From contig NZ_PSWS01000062.1 in assembly GCF_002932875.1 (NCBI RefSeq), forward strand, positions 62,001 through 126,000: a stretch of 64,000 nt of DNA. The letters run 5' to 3'. The position numbers were made by a program, and so were the translations under genes. The notes beneath the pieces are model-generated. The model ran no database searches. It was not told the DNA's origin and saw only the letters and a program-made list of their open reading frames with translations. The stretch is from Rathayibacter tritici (GTDB lineage Bacteria > Actinomycetota > Actinomycetes > Actinomycetales > Microbacteriaceae). Positions 26,525 to 34,792 of this stretch are shown here, piece after piece (within the stretch, counting starts at the first letter, position 1; every line of letters starts with the position of its first letter).

Positions 26525-27933
26525 CAGATACCTCCTACGAAGAGACCGATCAGGAGGACCCCGACGAGCCCGGTCACGGAGACCAGGCACTCCATCACGG
26601 TCCAGGTCTTCAGGGTCTGGCCGATGCTGAGCCCGAGGTACTCCTTCACCAGCCAGAATCCGGCGTCGTTGACATGCGACAGGAACACCGAGCCCGCCCC
26701 GATCGCGAGCACCATGAGGGCCACCATCGGCCCGTCCATACTCTCGGTCAGCGGCTGGAGGATCCCCGCAGCCGTCACGGTGGCGACGGTCGCCGAACCG
26801 GTGGCCACGCGGATCACGACGGCGACGAGCCAGGCGAGCAGCAGAGCCGAGGCGCCGCTGCCCTCGGCGAGCTGAGCGACGACTCCGCCGATCCCCGTGT
26901 CGACAAGGACCTGCTTGAAGCCGCCGCCCGCGCCGACGATCAGCAGGATGCCCGCGATCGGCGGCAGCGAGCTGGAGAGCGAGGTCTGCAGCTCGGTGCG
27001 GTCCATCCGGCCGCCGCGGCCGAGGAGGACGAGGCTGACCAGCAGGGCGATCGCCAGCGCAATGGTCGGTGTGCCGAGGAAGTCGAGGGCGCCCTTCCAG
27101 GCGACGGTGGAGCCGGGGGCGGCGATGTCGGCGATCGCCTTGCCGAGCATCAGGACGACCGGCAGCAGGATGCTCGCGACGGCGGCCGCGAAGCCTGGCC
27201 GGTGCTCGCGCGCCTCGCCGGCTCCCTCTCCGAACAGGGGTGGCGTCTCGACCGGCGCCCAGCGTGCGGCGAGCCGGCCGAAGAGCGGACCCGCGACGAC
27301 GACGGTGGGGATCGCGACCAGGACGCCGAACGCGAGGGTCACGCCGAGGTTCGCGCCGAGCGCGTCGATCGCGACAAGGGGGCCCGGGTGCGGCGGGACG
27401 AGGCCGTGCATCACCGAGAGTCCGGCGAGCGTGGGAATGGCGACCGTCATCAGCGGCAGTCCGCTGCGGCGCGCGACCAGGATCACGACCGGGATTAGGA
27501 GCACCAGGCCGACCTCGAAGAACATCGGCAGGCCGATCAGTGCTCCGACGAAGCCCATCATCCAGGGCAGCGCCCGGGTGCTCGAGCGGGCGATCAGGGT
27601 GTCCACGATGCGGTCGGCTCCGCCCGAATCGGCGAGCAGCTTGCCGTACATTGCGCCGAGGCCGATCAGGATGCCGACCCCGCCCATCGTGGAGCCGAAG
27701 CCGACCGCGAAGCTCGCGACCGCGTCGGCCGCGGCGAGACCCGCGATCAGACCCGTGGTCAGCGCGCCGATCAGCAGCGAGACGAACGGATGCAGCTTCA
27801 GCCAGGTGATCAGGACGACGATCACAGCGATACCGATGACGGCGGCGAGGATCAACTGCCCCTGCCCGGCAGCGCTGACGGGGTCGTCGCCGGCGGCGGC
27901 GGTGCGGAGAGTAGTGAGGAGGGTCGGTGTCAT
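26524..27933 (-). CDS. gntP: GntP-family gluconate permease
   Basis: A 469-residue inner-membrane H+ symporter with about twelve hydrophobic segments. Family features include GFGSTMGGVGILIGLGAMYG, the VPPHPGPLVAID loop and FLSHVNDAGFWLVKEYLGLS near the C-terminus. The ATG at 27933 is chosen because the preceding 34 codons are non-conserved and Arg-rich. It is divergent from gntR and coupled to gntK, giving a complete gluconate uptake and phosphorylation unit. Confidence 0.93.
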   Translation of the reverse strand: MTPTLLTTLRTAAAGDDPVSAAGQGQLILAAVIGIAVIVVLITWLKLHPFVSLLIGALTTGLIAGLAAADAVASFAVGFGSTMGGVGILIGLGAMYGKLLADSGGADRIVDTLIARSSTRALPWMMGFVGALIGLPMFFEVGLVLLIPVVILVARRSGLPLMTVAIPTLAGLSVMHGLVPPHPGPLVAIDALGANLGVTLAFGVLVAIPTVVVAGPLFGRLAARWAPVETPPLFGEGAGEAREHRPGFAAAVASILLPVVLMLGKAIADIAAPGSTVAWKGALDFLGTPTIALAIALLVSLVLLGRGGRMDRTELQTSLSSSLPPIAGILLIVGAGGGFKQVLVDTGIGGVVAQLAEGSGASALLLAWLVAVVIRVATGSATVATVTAAGILQPLTESMDGPMVALMVLAIGAGSVFLSHVNDAGFWLVKEYLGLSIGQTLKTWTVMECLVSVTGLVGVLLIGLFVGGI

Positions 27934-27972
27934 GAGCGTCCTTGATCGAGCCGACGGCCAGCGGTCGGCTTT

Positions 27973-27981
27973 TGTCCGACA
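27973..27981. promoter_or_regulatory. candidate GntR operator
   Basis: TGTCCGACA is an inverted repeat (TGTC/GACA around one base), the size expected for a FadR-type GntR half-site pair. It lies in the 119-base space between gntP and gntR, next to a TTATGT that could be the gntP -10. Confidence 0.4.
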
Positions 27982-28052
27982 TAACCTGCGTCGGTCACGA
28001 TCATGCCCGAAGACGGGCCAGGACGCGACCTCCACGATGGCAGGATGACCGC

Positions 28053-28748
28053 ATGCCCGCGCCGACGCCCTCGCTGCACCATGCGGTGCTGAACGAACTC
28101 GGCTCGCAGATCGTGCGCGGCGAACTCGCTCCGGGCACCACCTTCAGCGCCGACGAGCGGGCGGAGCGGCGGGGAGTCTCGCGTTCGGTGATGCGCGAGG
28201 CCGTGCGCGTGCTCGAGACCCTGGGCCTGGTGACCTCCCGCCGTCGCGCCGGGACACGCGTGCAGCCTCCGGAGTGCTGGAACGCCCTGGACACGCGGGT
28301 TATCGCCTGGGGCCTGGACGGGCCCGACCGGCGGCGCCAGCTGCACCAGCTCAGCGAGCTCCGGCTCGGGGTGGAGCCGCTGGCCGCCCGGCTCGCCGCG
28401 GCGAACGCGTCGAAGGAGCAGCGGCGAGCGCTCACGGAGGCGGGCGACGCGCTCTCGATGCACTCCCGCGCCGCCGATCAATCCGCCTACCTCGCCGCCG
28501 ACACCGCCTTCCACCGCTCCCTGCTGGCCGCCTCCGGCAACCGCATGCTCGCGCAGCTGGGCGATCTGGTCGCCGAGGTGCTGGCGGGCCGCACCCGCAA
28601 CGCGCTGATGCCGCGGGAGGCCGACTCGACGGCGGTGCGGCTGCACCGCGCGGTGGCGGCAGCGGTCGCCTCTGGGGATGCGGACGGGGCGGAAGCCGCG
28701 ATGCGGGCCATCGTCGAGGAGTCGGACCGCGCAGTGCAGGAGAGCTGA
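28053..28748 (+). CDS. gntR: GntR-family regulator (FadR/FCD type)
   Basis: A 231-residue repressor with an N-terminal winged helix (AVLNELGSQIVRGELAPGTT, FSADERAERRGVSRSVMREA) and a C-terminal all-helical FCD ligand domain (LHQLSELRLGVEPLAARLA, ADTAFHRSLLAASGN). In actinobacteria such proteins repress gluconate genes and are released by gluconate or 6-phosphogluconate; this is inferred from the divergent gntP-gntK genes. Start at ATG 28053. The stop overlaps the next start as TGATG. Confidence 0.9.
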   Translation: MPAPTPSLHHAVLNELGSQIVRGELAPGTTFSADERAERRGVSRSVMREAVRVLETLGLVTSRRRAGTRVQPPECWNALDTRVIAWGLDGPDRRRQLHQLSELRLGVEPLAARLAAANASKEQRRALTEAGDALSMHSRAADQSAYLAADTAFHRSLLAASGNRMLAQLGDLVAEVLAGRTRNALMPREADSTAVRLHRAVAAAVASGDADGAEAAMRAIVEESDRAVQES

Positions 28749-29479
28749 TGGGGTTGCAGCTGAGCGGTGCGGCGCGCACAGTAAGACGCATGGTCGAGGG
28801 ATACACGTCCGCACAGGTGCGAGCAGCCGAGGCGCCGCACCTGGCCCGTCGGGAGCCGCTGATGCAGCGGGCCGCCGGCGGTCTCGCCCGCGAGCTGCGG
28901 CTCGTGCTCGCCGGCCGCTCCGACCGCTCCCGACCGGGCTTCGTGCTCGTGCTGGTCGGGCCGGGCGACAACGGCGGCGATGCGCTCTACGCGGCTGCCG
29001 AACTCTCCTCCTCAGGGACCGACGTGGCCCTCGTGCTCACGGCGGAGCGGGCGCACCGCCGCGGCCTCGCCGTCGCGCTCGACGAGGGCTGCGGGCAGGT
29101 CTCCGCCGACGACGCGCCGGGCCTCGCTGCGGCGGTGGCTCGCGCGGACGTTCTGGTCGACGGGATCCTCGGCATCGGAGCCACCGAGCCGGCACTGCGG
29201 GGACGTCCGCGCACCGTGGTCGAGGCGGTGCTGGCGGCACTGGAGCGGCGCTCCGAGCGCCCGGTGGTCGTCGCGGTCGACCTGCCGAGCGGCATCCACC
29301 CCGACGACGGGTCGGTCCCCGATTCCACGGTGCTGCGCGCCGACATCACGGTGACCTTCGGCGCGATCAAGGCTGGTCTGCTGCTGCCTCCGGCCGACTC
29401 CTACGCGGGCCGCCTGCGCCTTATCGACATCGGCCTCGGTCCGGACCTCGCCGGAGTGGAGCCCGCGGTTCGCGCGTGA
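28748..29479 (+). CDS. nnrE: NAD(P)H-hydrate epimerase (YjeF N-domain)
   Basis: Converts the R to the S form of hydrated NAD(P)H so that the dehydratase can repair it. The protein is a single YjeF_N domain with GPGDNGGDAL at 71-80, DGILGIGAT, AVDLPSGIHPDDG and TVTFGAIKAGL. The ADP-dependent dehydratase half (YjeF_C) is absent. The ATG at 28748 has AGGAG five bases upstream and overlaps the gntR stop. An alternative start at 28790 (MVEGYTSAQVRAAE) fits the family better but has no ribosome site. Confidence 0.85.
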   Translation: MGLQLSGAARTVRRMVEGYTSAQVRAAEAPHLARREPLMQRAAGGLARELRLVLAGRSDRSRPGFVLVLVGPGDNGGDALYAAAELSSSGTDVALVLTAERAHRRGLAVALDEGCGQVSADDAPGLAAAVARADVLVDGILGIGATEPALRGRPRTVVEAVLAALERRSERPVVVAVDLPSGIHPDDGSVPDSTVLRADITVTFGAIKAGLLLPPADSYAGRLRLIDIGLGPDLAGVEPAVRA

Positions 29480-29504
29480 GCGGGGCGGATCAGGCGGGGG
29501 CGGA

Positions 29505-29792
29505 TCAGGCGGGGGCGAGCAGGTGCGCCTTCTCGGGGTGCTGCTCGAACCACTGACCGACGTACCAGCACATCGGCACCACGCTCCGGCCGCCGGCGGC
29601 CTCGATGTCGTCGACGGCGAAGGCGACCAGCTCCCCCGCGAGCCCGCGGCCGCGGAAGGGCGGGGTCGTGAAGGAGCGGATGAGCGAGACGCTGTCGGGC
29701 TTCTCGCGGTAGTCGAGGACGCCTACCAGGGCCCCGTCGAGGTGCAGCTCGTAGCGCGACGCGTCGTCCGCCCGGCGGAAGTCCTTGGCCAT
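29505..29792 (-). CDS. GNAT-like N-acetyltransferase (YjdJ type)
   Basis: A 95-residue minimal GCN5-like fold of the YjdJ group: YELHLDGALVGVLDYREK, then IRSFTTPPFRGRGLAGELVAFAVDDIEA with the acetyl-CoA binding RGRGLA, and CWYVGQWFEQHPEK at the end. Substrate unknown. The ATG at 29792 has GGAGG very close. It is convergent with nnrE and just downstream of the SEC-C gene on the same strand. Confidence 0.85.
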   Translation of the reverse strand: MAKDFRRADDASRYELHLDGALVGVLDYREKPDSVSLIRSFTTPPFRGRGLAGELVAFAVDDIEAAGGRSVVPMCWYVGQWFEQHPEKAHLLAPA

Positions 29793-29820
29793 GCCTCCAG
29801 AGTAGGACGGCTCGGGCGGG

Positions 29821-30219
29821 TCAGGCCTCGTCGTCGAGCATCTCGCCGTCGACGTAGAGCCAGCGGCCGTCCGCGCGCAGGAAGCGGCTCCGCTCGTGCA
29901 CAAGGCCGGGACCGGCGGGCGAGCGGTAGGAGGCGCGGAACTCGACGAGGCCCTCCTCGTCGCCCTCGGCGCCGAATGAGGTGTCGACGATCTGGAGGCG
30001 CCGCCACCGGACCTCCGGATCAAGGTCGATGCGACGCGGCCTGGTCGAGGGGTGCCAGCTGGCGAGCAGGTACGGGGCGCTGCCGAGGACGTTCGCGCTG
30101 TAGCGACTGCGCATCAGGCGCTCCGCCGTCGGCGAGGGTTCTTCGCCGAGGTGGGCAGGGCGGCAGCAGTCGGTGTAGCGGCGGCGGCTTCCGCAGGGGC
30201 AGGAGTCGGCGGGGTGCAT
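29821..30219 (-). CDS. YchJ-like SEC-C motif protein (UPF0225)
   Basis: A 132-residue protein with an N-terminal SEC-C zinc motif CPCGSRRRYTDCC (residues 7-19) and a YchJ-like NTF2 fold (SPTAERLMRSRYSANVLGSA, SWHPSTRP, VEFRASYR, HERSRFLRADGRWLYVDGE). The function of the family is unknown. It lies 28 bases before the acetyltransferase start on the same strand, so the two may be cotranscribed. Confidence 0.88.
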   Translation of the reverse strand: MHPADSCPCGSRRRYTDCCRPAHLGEEPSPTAERLMRSRYSANVLGSAPYLLASWHPSTRPRRIDLDPEVRWRRLQIVDTSFGAEGDEEGLVEFRASYRSPAGPGLVHERSRFLRADGRWLYVDGEMLDDEA

Positions 30220-30364
30220 CCGGCCAGTGTGGCAGGGAGTACCGCGGGCCTGCGCGTGCCGCCCGGGTGTGCATCCCCTCCACGTCTGCCACGGCGCCGT
30301 GAGTCTGCCGCCGGATCTCGGCACCGTTGCCCCCTCATCGACCACGAACGGAAGGAACGACCCC

Positions 30365-30649
30365 ATGCTCACGCTCACGGACACCGCCAGCACCGTCGTC
30401 ACGACCATCACCGGACAGACGCAGACCCCCATCGGGGGCGGCCTGCGGATCACCGGCACCGACCTCGACGCGAGCACTTTCGCGGTCGCTGTCGCCGCGG
30501 CCCCCGAGCCAACGGACACCGTTGTCGAGCAGGACGGAGCCCGTCTCTTCCTCGACGGGGCCGCCTCCGTCGTGCTCGGCGACAAGGTGCTCGACGCGCA
30601 CGTGGATGAGGGCGGCTCCGTCAGCTTCGAGATCACTCCGCAGGGCTGA
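30365..30649 (+). CDS. HesB/IscA-like protein without cysteines
   Basis: A 94-residue protein resembling actinobacterial HesB-like Fe-S assembly proteins (MLTLTDTASTVVTTI, GGLRITG, VEQDGARLFLDGAASVVLGD, KVLDAHVD). It has no cysteine at all, so the three Cys that hold a cluster in IscA are missing and it cannot bind Fe-S in the known way. GAAGGA precedes the ATG at 30365. Divergent from the SEC-C gene. Confidence 0.75.
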   Translation: MLTLTDTASTVVTTITGQTQTPIGGGLRITGTDLDASTFAVAVAAAPEPTDTVVEQDGARLFLDGAASVVLGDKVLDAHVDEGGSVSFEITPQG

Positions 30650-30664
30650 CCAGCACGACAAGGG

Positions 30665-31504
30665 TCAGGACAGAACGTCGCGGGTGGTGAAGCGCCCGAT
30701 GGCGAGCGAGCCGAAGACGGCGACGTAGGCCAATTGGAGCAGCGCGTTCTCGCCGAAGGAACCCCACGCGATCGGGTCGCGCAGTAGGTCGGCGAAGTCG
30801 AACCAGTGGTCCGTCAGCAAGAACGGGTGCAGGACCTGGAGCTGCGAGAGCGAGCCGACGATCTGCGCCGCGATCGAGATCACGACGGTGGCCGCCATCG
30901 CGCCGACCGGCACATCGGTCAGCGTGGAGATGAAGAGGCCGACCGCCGCGAGCCCGACCAGCGAGAGCGCCGCGTACACCGCGATCGCCAGGGCGCGCCC
31001 GATCGCATCGGCGAGCGGGACGGTCGTGCCCGAGAGCATCGTCACTGGTCCGACCGGGAAGAGCGCCAAGCCGATCAGGACGCCCACCACCATCACCGTC
31101 AGCGCAGCCGCTAGGCAGAACGCGACGCACGCGATGAACTTGACCGCGAGCAGCCGCACGCGGCCGACGGGGCTGACCAGGAGGTAGCGCAGGGTGCCCA
31201 GCGACGCCTCCCCCGCGATCGCATCGCCCGCGACGACCCCGACGGTCAGCGGAAGGAAGAGCGGCACGGCGACCGTGATCGCCGCGAATCCGGTGAACAG
31301 GCCGTTACCACCGATCGCGCCGACGAAGGACGGGCCACCGGCGTCACCTCCCGAGAGCCGCACCGCAACGGCGAGCAGGATCGGGAGGGCGGCTAAGGCT
31401 GCGAGCAACGCCCAGGTGCGGCGACGTCGAAAGAGCAGGGCCAGCTCGGAGGCGAGCAGCGAGCCGATCCCGCCGCGGCGGACAGTGGTCTCAGCGCTCG
31501 ACAT
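30665..31504 (-). CDS. ABC transporter permease (ABC-2 type)
   Basis: A 279-residue membrane protein with about six helices and the ABC-2 pattern (GVVAGDAIAGEASLGTLRYLLVSPVGRVRLLAVK). Its start overlaps the ATPase stop by 14 bases. With the ATPase and the LolA-like secreted protein it forms a three-gene unit. Substrate unknown; an export or membrane-lipid role is inferred from the partner. Confidence 0.88.
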   Translation of the reverse strand: MSSAETTVRRGGIGSLLASELALLFRRRRTWALLAALAALPILLAVAVRLSGGDAGGPSFVGAIGGNGLFTGFAAITVAVPLFLPLTVGVVAGDAIAGEASLGTLRYLLVSPVGRVRLLAVKFIACVAFCLAAALTVMVVGVLIGLALFPVGPVTMLSGTTVPLADAIGRALAIAVYAALSLVGLAAVGLFISTLTDVPVGAMAATVVISIAAQIVGSLSQLQVLHPFLLTDHWFDFADLLRDPIAWGSFGENALLQLAYVAVFGSLAIGRFTTRDVLS

Positions 31505-32447
31505 CGAAGCCCTCCCCGGTCAGCTCGACGAAGCGCTCCTCGAGCGAGGGCCGGCGGACGGCGAAGCCGCGGACTCGGACATCGGCCCGCACCAGGTCGG
31601 CGACAAGCGTCTCGCCCGCGAGCCCCGACGGTAGGGCGGCGACCACGAGCGGCGGATCGGCCGGGTGCGGACCCGGCGCGGTGCGCGGCTCCAGCCCGCG
31701 AGCGCGGAGGGCGACGAGGGCGCGTTCGGGATCGGGGGTCGCAAGTTCGACGGCGGCGGCGTCGCCCCGCAGCTCATCGAGGCCGCCCTGCGCCACCAGG
31801 CGTCCGGTGCGCATGACGGCGGCATGGGTGCAGAGCTGCTCGATCTCGGCGAGCAGGTGACTCGAGACGAGGACCGTGGTGCCGTCCTGGTTGAGGCCGC
31901 GCACCAGGGCGCGGACCTCACGAGTCCCCTGCGGGTCGAGACCGTTCGTCGGCTCGTCGAGCACGATCAGGTCGCGGGGCGAGAGCAGGGCGACGGCGAT
32001 GCCGAGCCGCTGCTTCATCCCGAGTGAGTAGGAGCCGACCTTCTTGCGTGCGGCGGCGGAGAGGCCCACCCGGGCCAGGGCCTCCGTGACGCGGCTGTCG
32101 CGGGTGCGGGGCGAGGTGCCCTCCTCCGCGGCGTCGAAGCGGCGGAGGTTCGCAGCTCCGGAGAGAAACGGGTAGAAGCCCGGGCCCTCGACCAGCGCAC
32201 CCACCCGGGGGAGTACGTCGCCGGCCCGCCGAGGCATCGCCGAACCGAGGACCGTGATGCTGCCCTCCGTCGGCGCGGCCAGGGCGAGCAGCATCCGGAT
32301 GGTCGTCGTCTTACCCGAGCCGTTGGGGCCGAGGAAGCCGAACACGGCGCCACGCGGAACGGCGAGATCGAGACTCGAGACCGCCTCCTGACGCCCGAAT
32401 CGCTTGGTGAGGCCCCGCGTCTGGACCGCGAGCTCGCCCGTCGTCAC
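31491..32447 (-). CDS. ABC transporter ATP-binding protein
   Basis: A 318-residue ATPase with Walker A GPNGSGKTT (near residue 40), signature YSLGMKQRLGIA, Walker B LIVLDEPTNGLDPQG and the switch His in VLVSSHLLAE. The signature reads YSLGM in place of LSGGQ, as is common in the DrrA/CcmA/BcrA-like export group. Residues after about 225 form a variable accessory domain. Overlaps of 4 and 14 bases join it to the neighbours. Confidence 0.93.
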   Translation of the reverse strand: MTTGELAVQTRGLTKRFGRQEAVSSLDLAVPRGAVFGFLGPNGSGKTTTIRMLLALAAPTEGSITVLGSAMPRRAGDVLPRVGALVEGPGFYPFLSGAANLRRFDAAEEGTSPRTRDSRVTEALARVGLSAAARKKVGSYSLGMKQRLGIAVALLSPRDLIVLDEPTNGLDPQGTREVRALVRGLNQDGTTVLVSSHLLAEIEQLCTHAAVMRTGRLVAQGGLDELRGDAAAVELATPDPERALVALRARGLEPRTAPGPHPADPPLVVAALPSGLAGETLVADLVRADVRVRGFAVRRPSLEERFVELTGEGFDVER

Positions 32448-33544
32448 CGAGCGGCAGCCGCGTCGCGCAACGTCTCGACCGTCACGGCGCCCGCGAGGAC
32501 GCGACCGTCCTCGGTGAGGAGCACGGTCAGCAGGGCGGAGGAGAGGACGCGGCCACCATCGACCCGCGTCGTGATCGCCTCGAGCGAGCCGAGACCCGCG
32601 GGGTTGCCCGCGGGCAGCTCGACAACAGTGCCCCAGCCGGAGCCAGTGGTCGTGACATCGGCGTCACCGGGAGTCACGGAGTCGGGGGCATCGGTCGACG
32701 GGGTCTCGGCAGCGGGGACATCGGTCGCGTCGTCGACCGGCGCGGCGTTCTCCGACACCTGAGCGCCCGCCGGGGGCGTGAACGTGAAGAGGGAGGCGTC
32801 AGGCCTCGAGAAGTCGATGCTCGTGTAGGCGAGGCTGAAGGCGGGAGCGGTGCCGCCGCGGGCCGTCACGGTCACGCCGAGCGGGAGACCGGTCTGGCCG
32901 TCGACCGAGACGCTCACGGAGCCGACCAGAGTGCCGCTGTCACGCGGGGTGAGAACGAGTTCGTACGCGTCGCGCCCGGCGACCCGGACATCCGATCCGA
33001 CGGCCACGGAGGTCGTCGGGTCGATCGCGGCGAGCAGGTGCTCGGCGGCCGAGGACGGCGTGAGAACCTGGTCGCTCGGAGTGCCCTCGTGGACCGCTCC
33101 GCTGGGCGGAGAGTGGTGCGTCGCGGTGTTCGCACCCGAGTCGTAGACCCAGACGCCGTCCGTCTTCGAGGCGATCACGTCGCGCTCGGCCAGTCGATCC
33201 AGCACTTGCAGGCGTGCGCCCTGCTCGGAGTCGACATAGACCCGAGCCTGGTGTGATCCGGTCGCCATCTCGACGAGGGCGTCGATCGGGTCGGCGGAGC
33301 CCGACGTCGCACCGGTCGAGCCGCCGAGGGCAGAAAGGTCGGGCAGTCCGAGGTCGGAACTCTGCTGAATCTCGCCCGAGAAGGCGGTGGCGTCGCTCTC
33401 GGCGACGAAGGCGAGGAGGTCGGCGGCCGACTTCTCGGGGAGATCTCCTGCGGCACTCGCGGAGAGGGGGAGGGCGACGGCCGCGGCGACGACGACTGCG
33501 GGGACCACGACGACAGGTGTCCAGCGCTTCCAGTCAATGCTCAT
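32444..33544 (-). CDS. secreted LolA-like protein linked to ABC exporter
   Basis: A 366-residue exported protein: signal peptide at about 1-32 (VVVVPAVVVAAAVALPLSASAA), no lipobox. The middle has the beta-rich LolA/DUF2092-like pattern (FSGEIQQSSDLGLPDL, DGVWVYDSGANTATHH, SVSVSVDGQTGLPLGVTV). A Thr/Asp-rich spacer follows at about 272-305, and a final domain ends the protein. Its stop overlaps the ATPase start by four bases (ATGA). In a one-membrane bacterium this could be an extracellular lipid or glycolipid carrier for the exporter. Confidence 0.78.
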   Translation of the reverse strand: MSIDWKRWTPVVVVPAVVVAAAVALPLSASAAGDLPEKSAADLLAFVAESDATAFSGEIQQSSDLGLPDLSALGGSTGATSGSADPIDALVEMATGSHQARVYVDSEQGARLQVLDRLAERDVIASKTDGVWVYDSGANTATHHSPPSGAVHEGTPSDQVLTPSSAAEHLLAAIDPTTSVAVGSDVRVAGRDAYELVLTPRDSGTLVGSVSVSVDGQTGLPLGVTVTARGGTAPAFSLAYTSIDFSRPDASLFTFTPPAGAQVSENAAPVDDATDVPAAETPSTDAPDSVTPGDADVTTTGSGWGTVVELPAGNPAGLGSLEAITTRVDGGRVLSSALLTVLLTEDGRVLAGAVTVETLRDAAAAR

Positions 33545-33649
33545 GGAGGAGACGCTACGCCTCGAACCACCGCGGCGGCTGCGAATGAGGCAGTGCACAG
33601 CCTCCCGGAAGGGGGTGCGCAGGGCGGGCCGGGCCGGGATGATCGGCAG

Positions 33650-34792
33650 ATGGACCTGCCCTTCGCGCTCCCACTCGCTCCGATGCTCGCCAAGGCGGTG
33701 CCGCGGGTACCGGCGCGCAACGCGGTCGAGGGCGGTTACTCCTACGAGCCCAAATGGGACGGCTTCCGCGCGATCGTGTCGGTCTCGGGAGGCGAGTGCG
33801 AGATCGGAAGCCGCGGCTCGAAGCCGCTGACGCGGTACTTCCCCGAGCTGGTCGAGGCGTTCCTCCGGGTCCTCCCCGACGGCTGCGTGCTCGACGGCGA
33901 GATCGTGCTGGCGACCGGCGAGCCGGGAGCGCAGCGGCTCGACTGGGACCTGCTCTCCCAGCGCATCCACCCCGCTGCCAGCCGCGTGACGATGCTGGCG
34001 GAGACGACTCCGGCGATGCTCGTCGCCTTCGACCTGCTCGCGGCCAACGGGCGCAGCCTGCTCGAGGAGCCGTACTCGGTGCGGCGGGAGGCGCTCGCCG
34101 AGCTGCTGGCCGGGGCGCCGCATCCGCTGCACCTGGGCCGCACCACGGCCGACGAGGACCTGGCGCGGGACTGGCTGGAGCGCTTCGAGGGCGCGGGACT
34201 AGACGGCGTGGTGGCTAAACCCCTCGCCGCGCCGTACTCCCCGGGCAAGCGCACGATGCTCAAGGTCAAGCACCACCGCACGGCCGACGTGATCGCGATC
34301 GGCTACCGCGAGCACGCCTCGAAACCGGGAGTGGGGTCGATCCTGCTCGGGCTGCACGGCGACGACGGCGAGGTGCGCCAGGTCGGTGGCGCCTCGGCGT
34401 TCAGTGACGAGCGGCGAGTGCACCTGCTCGACGAACTCGCGCCTGCGGTCGTGCGCGACGCGGAGGGCGAGCCGGTGCGCGGCGACGGCGAGCGGAGCCG
34501 GTTCTCCAGCGGCCGCGACACCTCCTTCGTGCGCCTGCGGCCCGAGCTGGTGCTCGAGGTGCGCTACGACCAGCGCGAGGGCGACCGCTTCCGGCACACC
34601 GTGCAGTTCGAGCGCTGGCGCCCGGACCGCGAGGCGGCGTCCTGCACGATGGAGCAGCTGGAGCAGCCGACCGCCTACGACCTCGGCGACGTGCTCGGCG
34701 GGGACTTCTTCGCGCGGCTGGGCTGCACGCGCGGCGGCTCCCCCGGCATCTTGGGGAAATCCGGCGGGAACGGCAGCTCGCCCAGACCCTGA
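33650..34792 (+). CDS. ligC: ATP-dependent DNA ligase (LigC type)
   Basis: Seals nicks with ATP. The 380-residue protein has the adenylated lysine K35 in EPKWDG, motif III VAFDLLAANG, motif IV GLDGVVAKP and motif V MLKVKHHRTADV, then an OB fold ending in SCTMEQLEQPTAYDL. It lacks the nuclease and polymerase modules of LigD. Members of this group act in backup end-joining or excision repair. The last 118 bases overlap the convergent polymerase gene; both C-termini look natural up to near the overlap. Confidence 0.92.
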   Translation: MDLPFALPLAPMLAKAVPRVPARNAVEGGYSYEPKWDGFRAIVSVSGGECEIGSRGSKPLTRYFPELVEAFLRVLPDGCVLDGEIVLATGEPGAQRLDWDLLSQRIHPAASRVTMLAETTPAMLVAFDLLAANGRSLLEEPYSVRREALAELLAGAPHPLHLGRTTADEDLARDWLERFEGAGLDGVVAKPLAAPYSPGKRTMLKVKHHRTADVIAIGYREHASKPGVGSILLGLHGDDGEVRQVGGASAFSDERRVHLLDELAPAVVRDAEGEPVRGDGERSRFSSGRDTSFVRLRPELVLEVRYDQREGDRFRHTVQFERWRPDREAASCTMEQLEQPTAYDLGDVLGGDFFARLGCTRGGSPGILGKSGGNGSSPRP

